Assembly (NCBI GenBank): GCA_945787805.1
Contig: CALZID010000008.1
Span: 1-64,000 of the forward strand
DNA from: an uncultured Clostridia bacterium
Lineage (GTDB): Bacteria; Bacillota; Clostridia; Oscillospirales; Acutalibacteraceae
Direction of reading: 5' to 3'
DNA length: 64,000 bases
The translations under genes were made by a program, and so were the position numbers. Position 1 is the stretch's first letter. The number at the start of each line of letters is the position of its first letter. Shown one piece after another: positions 51,073 through 60,007 of this stretch. Below the pieces are notes generated by a model, which saw only the letters and a list, made by a program, of their open reading frames with translations, was not told where the DNA came from and did not search any database.

Positions 51073-51999
51073 TTACTGTCCTAAAAACTCACGAAGAAGA
51101 GAATCTTCGGGTACTAATGAAATATCAATATCTTCAAACTTTTCTAATGCCTTACAAAGCTTTTTTACATCTTCTCTGTATTCTTTTGAAATTTCGCTTT
51201 CTGAAAGCAAGGGCAATGCCTGACTTTTAAGCACACAGGGTTCATAAAGATGAATTGTATTAACTTTAATATCTGCATTGTCACGGTACGGAAAAAGATA
51301 TTTATCTTCACCCGCCGTTACATTTTTCCATAACTGATATGTTCTTTCAACCGAGCTGGCACGGAATTTATAATCCCTTGTCATTCGACGGACAAACCGC
51401 ATATTTCTCTTGTTTAAAATTATATTGCCCTTGTTATCATAAATTCGGGAAGAAACATTGATATATATTTTCAAAAGTTTTCCTTGAATTTTTTCTGTGA
51501 TTACGGGATTTAGTGCGTGAAGCCCTTCAATTATTACAATATCTTCTTGCCCCAGTGTAATTTCATTGAATTCCGTTTCACTTCGCTTACCCGTTACGAA
51601 ATCATAAATGGGATTGTTAACCGTTTCGCCCTTTAAAAGTCTATTTACACATTCTGTAAAGCAGTCAAGGTCAAGAGCATCTACGGTTTCATAATCCTGT
51701 GTGCCGTCGGGAAGATAGGGAATGTCAGAACGGTTAAGATAAAAATCGTCAAGACTTAAAACATAGGTTTTTATACCTTTTTTGTTCAGTGCTTCACAGA
51801 GTTTCTTTGCGGTTGTTGTTTTGCCCGCCGAGCTCGGTCCTGCAAGCATTACAATTTCCCGTCCTTTTTCATTTTCTATACGCTCTGCAATATCACCGAT
51901 TATGTTTTCAAATCTTTTTTCGCATTTTAAAATGAAGTCCGACGGATTTTTCTTCGCTTCTTCGTTGATATATTCTAAATTATTGTTGATATTAGCCAT
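51073..51999 (-). CDS. uridine kinase-like nucleoside kinase
   Basis: A 308-residue P-loop kinase of the phosphoribulokinase/uridine kinase family. The Walker A motif GPSSAGKTT is near residue 54; SLDDFYLNRSDIP and VIIEGLHALNP match the uridine-kinase core. The N-terminal 45 residues and C-terminal helical region are family extensions. The nucleoside substrate is not proven. Spacing to hemZ is 15 bases, consistent with the long operon. Confidence 0.82.
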   Translation of the reverse strand: MANINNNLEYINEEAKKNPSDFILKCEKRFENIIGDIAERIENEKGREIVMLAGPSSAGKTTTAKKLCEALNKKGIKTYVLSLDDFYLNRSDIPYLPDGTQDYETVDALDLDCFTECVNRLLKGETVNNPIYDFVTGKRSETEFNEITLGQEDIVIIEGLHALNPVITEKIQGKLLKIYINVSSRIYDNKGNIILNKRNMRFVRRMTRDYKFRASSVERTYQLWKNVTAGEDKYLFPYRDNADIKVNTIHLYEPCVLKSQALPLLSESEISKEYREDVKKLCKALEKFEDIDISLVPEDSLLREFLGQ

Positions 52000-52014
52000 T
52001 CTACTTTCCCCCTT

Positions 52015-53457
52015 TCAATAAGGATATGTAGTGTAAAATTCGCTTATTCTGTTCTTACGGTTTATTAGCTCTTGAAATCCGGATATATATTCAAAAGGAT
52101 ATTTAAAATTGAATATTCTCTCAATTTCATCTCCCTTGGGTGCTTTAAGCCTTGTGACTGCACCGCCGCCGCAAGAAAGAATTGTATGACATTCTTCCAT
52201 CATAAATATATTGTAGGCACATTCATAGGTTTCTTTGCTCCAACCCACATTTTCCAATGCGCCTGCCGATTTTGACTGACGGTACATATAATACGGGTGA
52301 TAAACACCGTTCAACTTCTCATAAGTATAGTCAAGCATTTTAGACGCTCTGTTTGCGTTTTCTGTTGCGATTTGCGGATTGTCGGCGCCGATTCCCGATG
52401 CCCGTTTAACCGCTAATGTATGCACGGTTATATTCTCGGGATTAAGGCTCAAAGCGGTATCTATTGAATGGCGAAAGCCTTCAACCGTATCACTAGGCAG
52501 CCCTGCGATTAAATCTGTATTTATATTATCAAGACCTAATTTTCTTGCTAATTCGAAAATTTTTATTGTATCTTCTGCGGTGTGCCGTCTGCCAACAACC
52601 CCCAACACACTGTTATTAAAGGTTTGCGGATTGATGCTTATTCTGTCAACGGGATTATTTTTAATAACTCGCAGTTTTTCTTCTGTAATAGTGTCGGGGC
52701 GCCCCGCTTCAACAGTAAATTCACGGCAATTTTTTAAATCGAAATTACCGGTTATTGTGCCGATTACTCTATCTAATTGCTCTGCGCTCAATGTTGTGGG
52801 TGTTCCCCCGCCCATATAAACGCTTTCAAGATTAAGCCCTAAATCTTTTGCTATTTTTCCTGTGATTTCTAATTCTTTTACAAGATATTCCACATATTGC
52901 GGAAGCAAATTCTTCGCTTTTTCATTCTCTATCGAATGAGAAACAAAAGAGCAATAGCTACATCTTGACGGACAAAAAGGAATTGACACATATAAACTGA
53001 ATGAATTTTCTTTTGATGCAGAAATAATTCTTTCTTCATAATCTGCAACAACACGGGCTAACCGGTATTTTTCTTTTGTAACCAATAAATCGTTGTAGAA
53101 ATATTCTTCTGTTTTTTCTCTGCCCAGTTTCTTCTCGGTATTTATAAGAAGCTTTGACGGACGCACCCCCGTGAGCACTCCCCATTTCGGATAAAAATTT
53201 GTGTATTCGCTGAAAAGAGCATACACCATTCTGCCCATTTGCATTTCGTTATCTTGACAAAGGGGTGCTTTCAAGGTTTTTGAAAAATTATCTAATTTTG
53301 CCGTGACAATTATTTCATCGCCTATTTCGGTGAGTAATTCAAAATCGTCTGTTTTTTCGTCACGAATTACCTGAATTTTTACATCGGGCAAAAATATTCG
53401 GACAAGTTTTTCCATTTCATAATGAAAATTGTGATTTATAACTAAAAGTCTCATCAT
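52015..53457 (-). CDS. hemZ: coproporphyrinogen dehydrogenase HemZ
   Basis: A 480-residue oxygen-independent coproporphyrinogen III oxidase-like protein of the radical SAM class. The cluster Cys are in IPFCPSRCSYCSF (about residues 160-172), followed by MGGGTPTTLSAEQLDRVI and RISINPQTFNNSVLGVVGRRHT, the HemN/HemZ pattern; the extra N-terminal domain (about 1-150) marks HemZ. True heme synthesis is unproven in many Clostridia. Its ATG overlaps the MBL gene stop. Confidence 0.9.
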   Translation of the reverse strand: MMRLLVINHNFHYEMEKLVRIFLPDVKIQVIRDEKTDDFELLTEIGDEIIVTAKLDNFSKTLKAPLCQDNEMQMGRMVYALFSEYTNFYPKWGVLTGVRPSKLLINTEKKLGREKTEEYFYNDLLVTKEKYRLARVVADYEERIISASKENSFSLYVSIPFCPSRCSYCSFVSHSIENEKAKNLLPQYVEYLVKELEITGKIAKDLGLNLESVYMGGGTPTTLSAEQLDRVIGTITGNFDLKNCREFTVEAGRPDTITEEKLRVIKNNPVDRISINPQTFNNSVLGVVGRRHTAEDTIKIFELARKLGLDNINTDLIAGLPSDTVEGFRHSIDTALSLNPENITVHTLAVKRASGIGADNPQIATENANRASKMLDYTYEKLNGVYHPYYMYRQSKSAGALENVGWSKETYECAYNIFMMEECHTILSCGGGAVTRLKAPKGDEIERIFNFKYPFEYISGFQELINRKNRISEFYTTYPY

Positions 53458-54089
53458 TTTCTTCTGAGCCGTATTCTCATATATCGGTTATACTGTCTTT
53501 CAAAATCAAGAGTTGTTGAGTCGTCGTGACCGGGATACACCTTATAGTCACCGTCTAATCCACCGATTTTTTCAAGGGACATAAGCTCGGTTCTCGGGTT
53601 TCCGCCGTAAAGGTCAGTTCGGCCTGCGGTGAGTTTAAACAAAGTATCCCCCGAAAAAAGCACTCGGTCTTGCGGGAAAATATAGCACACTCCGCCCTTG
53701 GTATGCCCCGGTGTGTGCATAACGGTTATTTCGCTGTTGCCGAGCATAAGTTTTGAACCGTCTTCAACTAATATATCCGAAATAATGGGTTCTGCAATTT
53801 CACCGCAGTTTTTCTCACTGTCATTGAGCATTTCTTCGTCTTCTCTATGCACAACAACTTTTGCGCCGGTTCTTTCTTTTACGAAATTCACTCCGCCTAT
53901 ATGGTCAAAATGTCCGTGAGTTATGAGAATGAATTTGACAGGCTTTTCTTCAAGTTTTTCAATGAGCTTTTCGTCACCAACACCCGGGTCAACAACCGCT
54001 GTTTCTCCCGATTCTTCATCTGTTACAATATAAGTGTTAGTTACAAAGCCATCATCAAAAACGGATAAATGTGTTTTTACTGAAATCAT
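53454..54089 (-). CDS. MBL-fold metallohydrolase (glyoxalase II-like)
   Basis: A 211-residue metallo-beta-lactamase fold. THGHFDHIGG (about residues 55-65) supplies the HxHxDH metal site, HTPGHTKGGVCY and VYPGHDDST the further His ligands. It resembles hydroxyacylglutathione hydrolase-type thioesterases; the substrate is unknown. ATG 54089 is chosen; the frame upstream to 54122 overlaps dtd. Conserved position between dtd and hemZ. Confidence 0.88.
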   Translation of the reverse strand: MISVKTHLSVFDDGFVTNTYIVTDEESGETAVVDPGVGDEKLIEKLEEKPVKFILITHGHFDHIGGVNFVKERTGAKVVVHREDEEMLNDSEKNCGEIAEPIISDILVEDGSKLMLGNSEITVMHTPGHTKGGVCYIFPQDRVLFSGDTLFKLTAGRTDLYGGNPRTELMSLEKIGGLDGDYKVYPGHDDSTTLDFERQYNRYMRIRLRRK

Positions 54090-54093
54090 TTTT

Positions 54094-54552
54094 CTACTTC
54101 TTTCTCCAAATTTCCGAATCATAAAGGATTGTGACGGGTCCGTCGTTTAACAAATCGACTTTCATATCTGCGCCGAAAATGCCCTTACGGACATTTTTCA
54201 CTCCGTTTTCTAAAAGCTGTTCGCAGAAATATTCATAAAGTCTGTTTGCTTCTTCCGGCTGTGCCGAGCGGATAAACGACGGTCTGTTACCCTTTTTAAC
54301 ATCGGCACAAAGGGTAAATTGAGAAATCGCAAGAATTTCACCGTCAACGCTATTTATGTCTAAATTCATTTTGCCTTCGTCATCTTCAAAAACCCGAAGA
54401 CTTGCGGTTTTTCTTGCAAGAATTTCGGCATCTTCGTTTGTGTCATCGTCCATTACACCCAACAAAATCATATATCCTTTTTTGATTTCGGATACAAGTG
54501 TGTTATCAACAGTTACACTTGCTCTTGCTACTCTTTGAATTACTGCTTTCAT
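54094..54552 (-). CDS. dtd: D-aminoacyl-tRNA deacylase
   Basis: A 152-residue proofreading enzyme that hydrolyses D-amino acids from tRNA. ILAISQFTLCAD and KKGNRPSFIRSA are the conserved active-site segments, and GPVTILYDS closes the C-terminus. It lies two bases after relA, the usual Firmicutes order. Confidence 0.94.
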   Translation of the reverse strand: MKAVIQRVARASVTVDNTLVSEIKKGYMILLGVMDDDTNEDAEILARKTASLRVFEDDEGKMNLDINSVDGEILAISQFTLCADVKKGNRPSFIRSAQPEEANRLYEYFCEQLLENGVKNVRKGIFGADMKVDLLNDGPVTILYDSEIWRKK

Positions 54553-54554
54553 TT

Positions 54555-56744
54555 TTAACGCTCCACCGACAAAATTCCGTCGATTTTATCTATTTTTGCA
54601 ATAAGATTTTTAAGGTGCTCAATACCGCTGACATTAACGGTGAGTTCAATCAATGCTCTTCCGTCTTTCGTCTCGTGAGTGCTGATATTTGTAATATTCA
54701 CCCGCATATTTGCAACCTGCATTGCGACTTCTGCCATAAGTCCGATTCTTGAAAGACAAGTAAGCTGAAGCGTTGCCTTGTAGTCTTCTTTGACATTTTT
54801 ATTCCAATAAGCATTTACCCAACGGGCAGGCTCGGCACAATTTGCTATGTCTTTCGGCACATTTGTACAGTCACGCTTATGAATTGAAACGCCGTGTCCG
54901 CGAGTGATAAAGCCGATAATATTATCCCCAGGCAAGGGATTGCAGCACTGCGAGAATTTAATCAGGCAGTTATCAATGCCCTCAACGGTGACGCCTTCAC
55001 TGTTTTTCTTAGAATTGTCTTTTATCGGTATAACCTTGACTTCGTGACGGCTCTTATCATAGTTTTTCTGATACTCTTCTTTGATATACGGCATCATTCT
55101 GATAATTGAAATTCCGCCGTAACCGAGAGCTGCATAGAAGTCGTCAACACTCTCCAGCTTTTGACGCTCCGCAAGTTTTTTAATAAACTTGTTATAGTCT
55201 TCTTCGTCAAGACGGATATAGTTGCGTTTAAATTCACGCTCGACTTCCGCTTTACCTTCTATGATATTTTCTTCACGCTTTTCTTTCTTAAACCAAGCAC
55301 GGATTTTGCTTCTTGCCTGACTGGATTTTGCAATATTGAGCCAGTCACGGCTCGGTCCTTTACCCGCCTGTGATGTGGTTAAAATTTCTACGATTTCACC
55401 TGTTTTGACTTCATAGTCCAAGGGTACAATTCTGCCGTCAACCTTTGCGCCGGTCATTCTGTGGCCAACGGCAGAGTGAATTGCATAGGCAAAGTCGATT
55501 ACGGTTGAGCCTTGCGGAATATTTATAACATCGCCTTTCGGTGTATAGACAAATACTTCGTCGGGAATAAGGTCGGTTTTGATTGATGACACAATTTCTC
55601 TGGCGTCCCCCGATTCCTGCTGCGCTTCAAGGACTTCACGAATCCATTGAAGTCTTTCGTCAAAGCTCTTTTTACCGCCTGTAACGCCCAATTTATATTT
55701 CCAGTGAGCCGCAATACCGAATTCAGCGGTTTTGTGCATATCCCAAGTTCTGATTTGAACTTCAAAAGGCACGCCCTTTCTGCCGATAACGGTGGTATGA
55801 AGCGACTGATACATATTTGGCTTCGGGGTAGAAATATAATCTTTAAATCTGCCCGGCAAGGGTTTATACATATCGTGGATTATACCAAGACAGTTATAGC
55901 AGTCTATAACACTATCCACAATAATTCTTACGGCATAGATATCGTAAATCTCGTCGAAATTTTTGCCCTGCATATACATCTTTCGGTAAATTCCGTGAAC
56001 GGATTTAATTCTGCCGCTGATGCTGGCATTGGGTACAACTTGAGTAATTCTCTCTAATATTTGTTCTTTGGTTTCGTTAAGAAAGTTTTCGCCGGTTTTA
56101 TTGGGGTCATTTATTCTATCTTCAATAGATTTATATGCCACCGGGTCAAGAAAACGGATTGCCCTGTCTTCAAGCTCTTCTTTCACGGAACGGATACCGA
56201 GTCTGTGAGAAATAGGTGCAAAAATTTCAAGAGTTTCAAGCGCTATATCCCTTTGCTTTTGCGCACCTAAATATTCCAAGGTTCTCATATTGTGAAGACG
56301 GTCGGCAAGCTTGACGATAATAACCCGAATGTCCTTCGACATTGCAAGAAGCATTTTTCTGACATTTTCTGCCTGTTGCTCTTCTTTTGATTCATAAGAG
56401 TTGATATGCACCTTGCCAAGCTTTGTTACTCCGTCAACCAAAACCGCAACTTCTTCACCGAAGTCTTCAGTTAGCTGTTCAATTGTATAATCTGTATCTT
56501 CAACCACATCGTGCAAAAGGGCTGCCACAAGGGACTGCCAATCCATGCCCAAGTCGACGAGAATATCACAAACTGCAATAGGATGAATAATATACGGCTC
56601 ACCTGAGCGACGAAGCTGCTCGCCGTGATATTCATAAGCCACTTTGAATGCTTTATCAATGATAGCAATTTCATCCTGATTATTATGAACTGCCGTAATT
56701 TTTTCCCGCAAGTCAGCATACAGCTTGTTTACATCGGTTGCCAT
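54555..56744 (-). CDS. relA: bifunctional (p)ppGpp synthetase/hydrolase, RelA/SpoT
   Basis: The stringent-response enzyme at full length, 729 residues. Domains in order: HD hydrolase (HD at 78-79 in LLHDVVEDTD), synthetase (about 205-350, with RIKSVHGIYRKM and KPNMYQSLHTTV), TGS (about 395-455, VFVYTPKGDVINIPQGSTVIDFAYAIH), zinc-finger-like ILKFSQCC region, and C-terminal ACT (about 655-729). Both active sites look intact, so it both makes and degrades (p)ppGpp. GGGGGTG precedes ATG 56744, three bases after recJ. Confidence 0.96.
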   Translation of the reverse strand: MATDVNKLYADLREKITAVHNNQDEIAIIDKAFKVAYEYHGEQLRRSGEPYIIHPIAVCDILVDLGMDWQSLVAALLHDVVEDTDYTIEQLTEDFGEEVAVLVDGVTKLGKVHINSYESKEEQQAENVRKMLLAMSKDIRVIIVKLADRLHNMRTLEYLGAQKQRDIALETLEIFAPISHRLGIRSVKEELEDRAIRFLDPVAYKSIEDRINDPNKTGENFLNETKEQILERITQVVPNASISGRIKSVHGIYRKMYMQGKNFDEIYDIYAVRIIVDSVIDCYNCLGIIHDMYKPLPGRFKDYISTPKPNMYQSLHTTVIGRKGVPFEVQIRTWDMHKTAEFGIAAHWKYKLGVTGGKKSFDERLQWIREVLEAQQESGDAREIVSSIKTDLIPDEVFVYTPKGDVINIPQGSTVIDFAYAIHSAVGHRMTGAKVDGRIVPLDYEVKTGEIVEILTTSQAGKGPSRDWLNIAKSSQARSKIRAWFKKEKREENIIEGKAEVEREFKRNYIRLDEEDYNKFIKKLAERQKLESVDDFYAALGYGGISIIRMMPYIKEEYQKNYDKSRHEVKVIPIKDNSKKNSEGVTVEGIDNCLIKFSQCCNPLPGDNIIGFITRGHGVSIHKRDCTNVPKDIANCAEPARWVNAYWNKNVKEDYKATLQLTCLSRIGLMAEVAMQVANMRVNITNISTHETKDGRALIELTVNVSGIEHLKNLIAKIDKIDGILSVER

Positions 56745-56747
56745 TAT

Positions 56748-58784
56748 TCACACCCCCTGCATTTCGTTTAGTTTTTTTAATATTTGAGATTCCGACAAGT
56801 CGGCTTTTTTACCGTTTCCGTCAAAAATCAATTTTTCACTTTCTCTGCGAATTAACCCCAACTCACAAAGCACATCAACGGACACTTGCATAGTGCAATA
56901 TTTTTCAACGGGACATTTTGCACGCACAAGCATTGTTTCAATGTCAAAGCTCCACACATTATATGATTTCAAAAAGTTAAATACGCCTAATAAAAATTCT
57001 CTTGACGGTGTTAAAAATCTCGCTTCGTGAGAGTTAAGGGGTTCGCATCTCTTGTATTTTTCATAAAGTCCCATTGACTTAAAAAGTTTGTCTTCTTCTA
57101 CACCTGAAAAACGGATGTCACGAATTTGCACACCGGCTTTGACTTCGCCGCGGAATTCATTTCTTTCAATTCTCACCGCAAGATCAACAATATCGCCTTC
57201 ACGGTATGGAAAATCATTAAGGGTTGAGCCGAATTTCATTGCGGTAAACTGTGTATTTGCCTTAGAAAAGTTAAGTCTTAAATGCTTGCCCTCACCGACG
57301 GGATGAATAGCTGAAATTCTCACACCGAAAATGCCGAAAAGGGGCTGGGGATTACCCGCGCCGAAAGGTTCAAGTGTTTCCAACGACTCCACAAGCGCCG
57401 CATTTATATATGCGGGATTTAACTTGCAATCCAATGTTAAGGTCGGAACAATATTCTCAACAGTTTCTGCATATTCATTGATTTTTACAAAAAATTCTTC
57501 AACATTTTCTCGCTTTATGCCAAGCCCCGCCGCCATTGTATGCCCACCGAAATGAGTGAGTAATTTTTCTTGGGACTTAATGGCGTCATAAACCGAAAAT
57601 CCGTCAATACTGCGGGCAGAACCCGTGCCTTCATCACCTTCAAAGGTGATTACTATTGACGGTCTCCCGTATTTTTCGGTAATTCTTGCAGCTACAATTC
57701 CGATAACGCCGTGATGCCAATTTTCGCCGCACACAACGATTACTTTTGAATATTTCAGTTGTTCGTTTGATTCAATGTGAGCGACTGCGGCTTTCATAAT
57801 TTCATCTTCAAAATCGTGGCGCTTGCGGTTGCATATATCCACCTGTTCCGCAAGTGAGAGTGCGTCTTTTAAGTCGTCGCAAATTAAGAGCTTAAGCGCT
57901 GTTTCGGCAGATTCTATTCTGCCTGCCGCATTTATTCTCGGCGCTAATGAATAAGTAACACCAACTGCCCCCAAAGGCTTGTCGCTCACCCCCGCAATTT
58001 GACGAAGCGCATTCACTCCGTTGCAAGGGTTTGAGTTTATTTTCGCCACACCGTATTTCACTATTGCTCTGTTTTCGTCTTTCAAGTCAACAACATCGGC
58101 AACTGTGCCTATTGCTATTATATCTGCATAATCGTTTAATATTTCAGAATAATCGCCTTTTTCCAATGCGCAAACCACTTTAAAGGCAACGCCGACCCCT
58201 GCCCAGTCTTTAAAATGAAGATTGCAGTCTTCTCTGTGAGGGTCAACAACTGCGACTGCATCGGGCAAAGCGTCGCCAACCTTATGATGGTCTGTTACAA
58301 TACAATCTATTCCGAGAGTTTTTGCATAAGATATTTCTTCAATAGCGGAAATTCCGTTATCAACGGTAACAATGAGCTTTACTCCCCATTCACGAAGCTT
58401 ATCAACAGCGGAGCAATTCATTCCGTAGCCCTCTGTTATTCTGTCGGGGATATAATACATTACATCTGCGCCATGAGAAGAAAGATATGAATACATAAGC
58501 GCCGTTGATGTTACACCGTCGGCATCATAGTCGCCATAGACACAAATTCTCTCGTTTTCATTGATTGCTTTTTCTATTCTTTCAACTGCCTTATCCATAT
58601 CCGTAATGAGATATGGGTCACAAAAGCAAAAATCAGGCTCGAAAAATTCTTCAACATCTTCATAATCTGTAATCGCTCTTGACACAAGAATCAAAGAAAC
58701 AAACGGGTCAAGACTGTGACTCTCGGCAACTTGGGCTGCCAAGTCTTTATCTATATGCGCTGTCAGCCATTTTTTACGGCTCAT
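56748..58784 (-). CDS. recJ: single-stranded-DNA-specific exonuclease RecJ
   Basis: A 678-residue 5'-3' ssDNA exonuclease for repair. The DHH motifs are visible: VYGDYDADGVTST (about 80-92), VTVDNG, VTDHH and RINAAGRIESAE, giving the two-metal site; DHHA1 and OB-fold regions follow (about 350-560). The C-terminal 100 residues are a lineage-specific extension. It starts the long minus-strand operon; AAGGGGC precedes ATG 58784. Confidence 0.94.
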   Translation of the reverse strand: MSRKKWLTAHIDKDLAAQVAESHSLDPFVSLILVSRAITDYEDVEEFFEPDFCFCDPYLITDMDKAVERIEKAINENERICVYGDYDADGVTSTALMYSYLSSHGADVMYYIPDRITEGYGMNCSAVDKLREWGVKLIVTVDNGISAIEEISYAKTLGIDCIVTDHHKVGDALPDAVAVVDPHREDCNLHFKDWAGVGVAFKVVCALEKGDYSEILNDYADIIAIGTVADVVDLKDENRAIVKYGVAKINSNPCNGVNALRQIAGVSDKPLGAVGVTYSLAPRINAAGRIESAETALKLLICDDLKDALSLAEQVDICNRKRHDFEDEIMKAAVAHIESNEQLKYSKVIVVCGENWHHGVIGIVAARITEKYGRPSIVITFEGDEGTGSARSIDGFSVYDAIKSQEKLLTHFGGHTMAAGLGIKRENVEEFFVKINEYAETVENIVPTLTLDCKLNPAYINAALVESLETLEPFGAGNPQPLFGIFGVRISAIHPVGEGKHLRLNFSKANTQFTAMKFGSTLNDFPYREGDIVDLAVRIERNEFRGEVKAGVQIRDIRFSGVEEDKLFKSMGLYEKYKRCEPLNSHEARFLTPSREFLLGVFNFLKSYNVWSFDIETMLVRAKCPVEKYCTMQVSVDVLCELGLIRRESEKLIFDGNGKKADLSESQILKKLNEMQGV

Positions 58785-58873
58785 AAATCTTGCCCCTTTC
58801 TTTAAAAATTCCGGATTTCTCTAAATTAAAATTATATCATTAAATTGTCTGTATTTCAAGGTATATCAAAGAA

Positions 58874-58909
58874 AAAAGGCTGTAAAAAGCATAGTTTTTA
58901 CAACCTTTT
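58874..58909. terminator. terminator, GGGGCTGTAAAAAA family
   Basis: AAAAGGCTGTAAAAA (from 58874) pairs with TTTTTACAACCTTTT (to 58909; one G-U pair). It lies just beyond the stop of the glycosyltransferase gene. Confidence 0.82.
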
Positions 58910-58917
58910 ACGATTAT

Positions 58918-59844
58918 TTATTTGTCTTTTTCATCGTCCGTCTTTTTTGAGATAATATATCTCGGTCTGCCCTTGACTTCTTCATATATTCTTGCGATAT
59001 AATAACCGATTATTCCAAGCGCCATCATAAGACTTCCGCCGATTAAAAGCAAGAGCAAAATTACCGTTGTAAAGCCTTCGGCAGATTGCCCCAAAAAGAA
59101 TCTCACAAGAGTTTGCACCGACATTCCGCCTAAAAACAAAAGAAGAATACTGCCAAAAACCGTTATAAGCTGCAAGGGTGCGGTGGTAAATGAAGTTATG
59201 TTTGAAACTGCATATTTTGTGAGCTTTTTAAAGCTCCATTTACTTTTTCCGTTTTTTCTGTCACGGACCTGAAATTCCACCTGAGCTGATTTAAAGCCCG
59301 ACCAGAATGACAATGCTCTGAAAAAGGTGTTTCTTTCGGGCAAAGACAGTAAAGCATCAATAACTTTTCGGTCAACAAGTTTGAAGTCGGAGGTCGACTG
59401 CATATCAACACCCACAAAATAGCTCATTATATTATAAAAGCTCTTTGCGAAAAGTCTATAAAAAATGCCTTCGTTTCCCCTGTCGGTTTTTATGCCTTCA
59501 ACCACTTCAAAGCCGTCTTGCCAGAGAGAATACATTTCAATTATTTTTTCGGGAGGAAATTGCAAATCACAGTCCAAAATAACGGCACAATCGCCCTTTG
59601 ACTCTTCAAGCCCCGCATAAATAGCCGCCTCTTTGCCGAAATTACGGCTGAAATTCAAGCCTTTGACTTCACGGTACTTTTCAGAGCATTCTGTGATTTT
59701 TTCAAAAGTTTTGTCTTTTGAGCCATCGTCAATAAAAATCAATTCGCAATCTATCTGCTCTTTTTTCATAAGCTCAAGAACTGTTTCGGCTGCAAGTTCA
59801 ATATTTAATTCTTCATTATAAGACGGAATTATTACTGAAAGCAC
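58918..59844 (-). CDS. family 2 glycosyltransferase, membrane-bound (GtrB-like)
   Basis: A 308-residue GT2: cytosolic catalytic domain (about 1-215) with IPSYNEE, IFIDDGSKDKTFE, DCDLQFPPE (the DXD-type motif) and RNTFFRALSFWSGF; then two membrane spans (about 225-250 and 260-290). Such proteins move glucose or another sugar onto undecaprenyl phosphate. The start is GTG 59844, six to seven bases after GGAGG; the upstream frame to 59886 has no site. Single gene. Confidence 0.87.
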   Translation of the reverse strand: MLSVIIPSYNEELNIELAAETVLELMKKEQIDCELIFIDDGSKDKTFEKITECSEKYREVKGLNFSRNFGKEAAIYAGLEESKGDCAVILDCDLQFPPEKIIEMYSLWQDGFEVVEGIKTDRGNEGIFYRLFAKSFYNIMSYFVGVDMQSTSDFKLVDRKVIDALLSLPERNTFFRALSFWSGFKSAQVEFQVRDRKNGKSKWSFKKLTKYAVSNITSFTTAPLQLITVFGSILLLFLGGMSVQTLVRFFLGQSAEGFTTVILLLLLIGGSLMMALGIIGYYIARIYEEVKGRPRYIISKKTDDEKDK

Positions 59845-59939
59845 TTTTATTCCTCCAAAATATTGATAACTCTTTAAATATAGCATTTTAACACATATTT
59901 GTCAATGAAGCGAAAAGGTAAAAAACTTCAATAAAATCA

Positions 59940-59968
59940 TTGAAAATATTATGCTTCTGTGATAAAAT
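59940..59968 (+). promoter_or_regulatory. promoter of glmU
   Basis: TTGAAA (59940-59945), 17 bases, TAAAAT (59963-59968). Confidence 0.6.
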
Positions 59969-60007
59969 ATAATAGATTATATATACTTTATGTTGGGGGT
60001 ATATTTT

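Noticed and set aside
52379-52819. 146-codon frame antisense to hemZ
   Set aside because: Shadow frame of a clearly real gene on the other strand.
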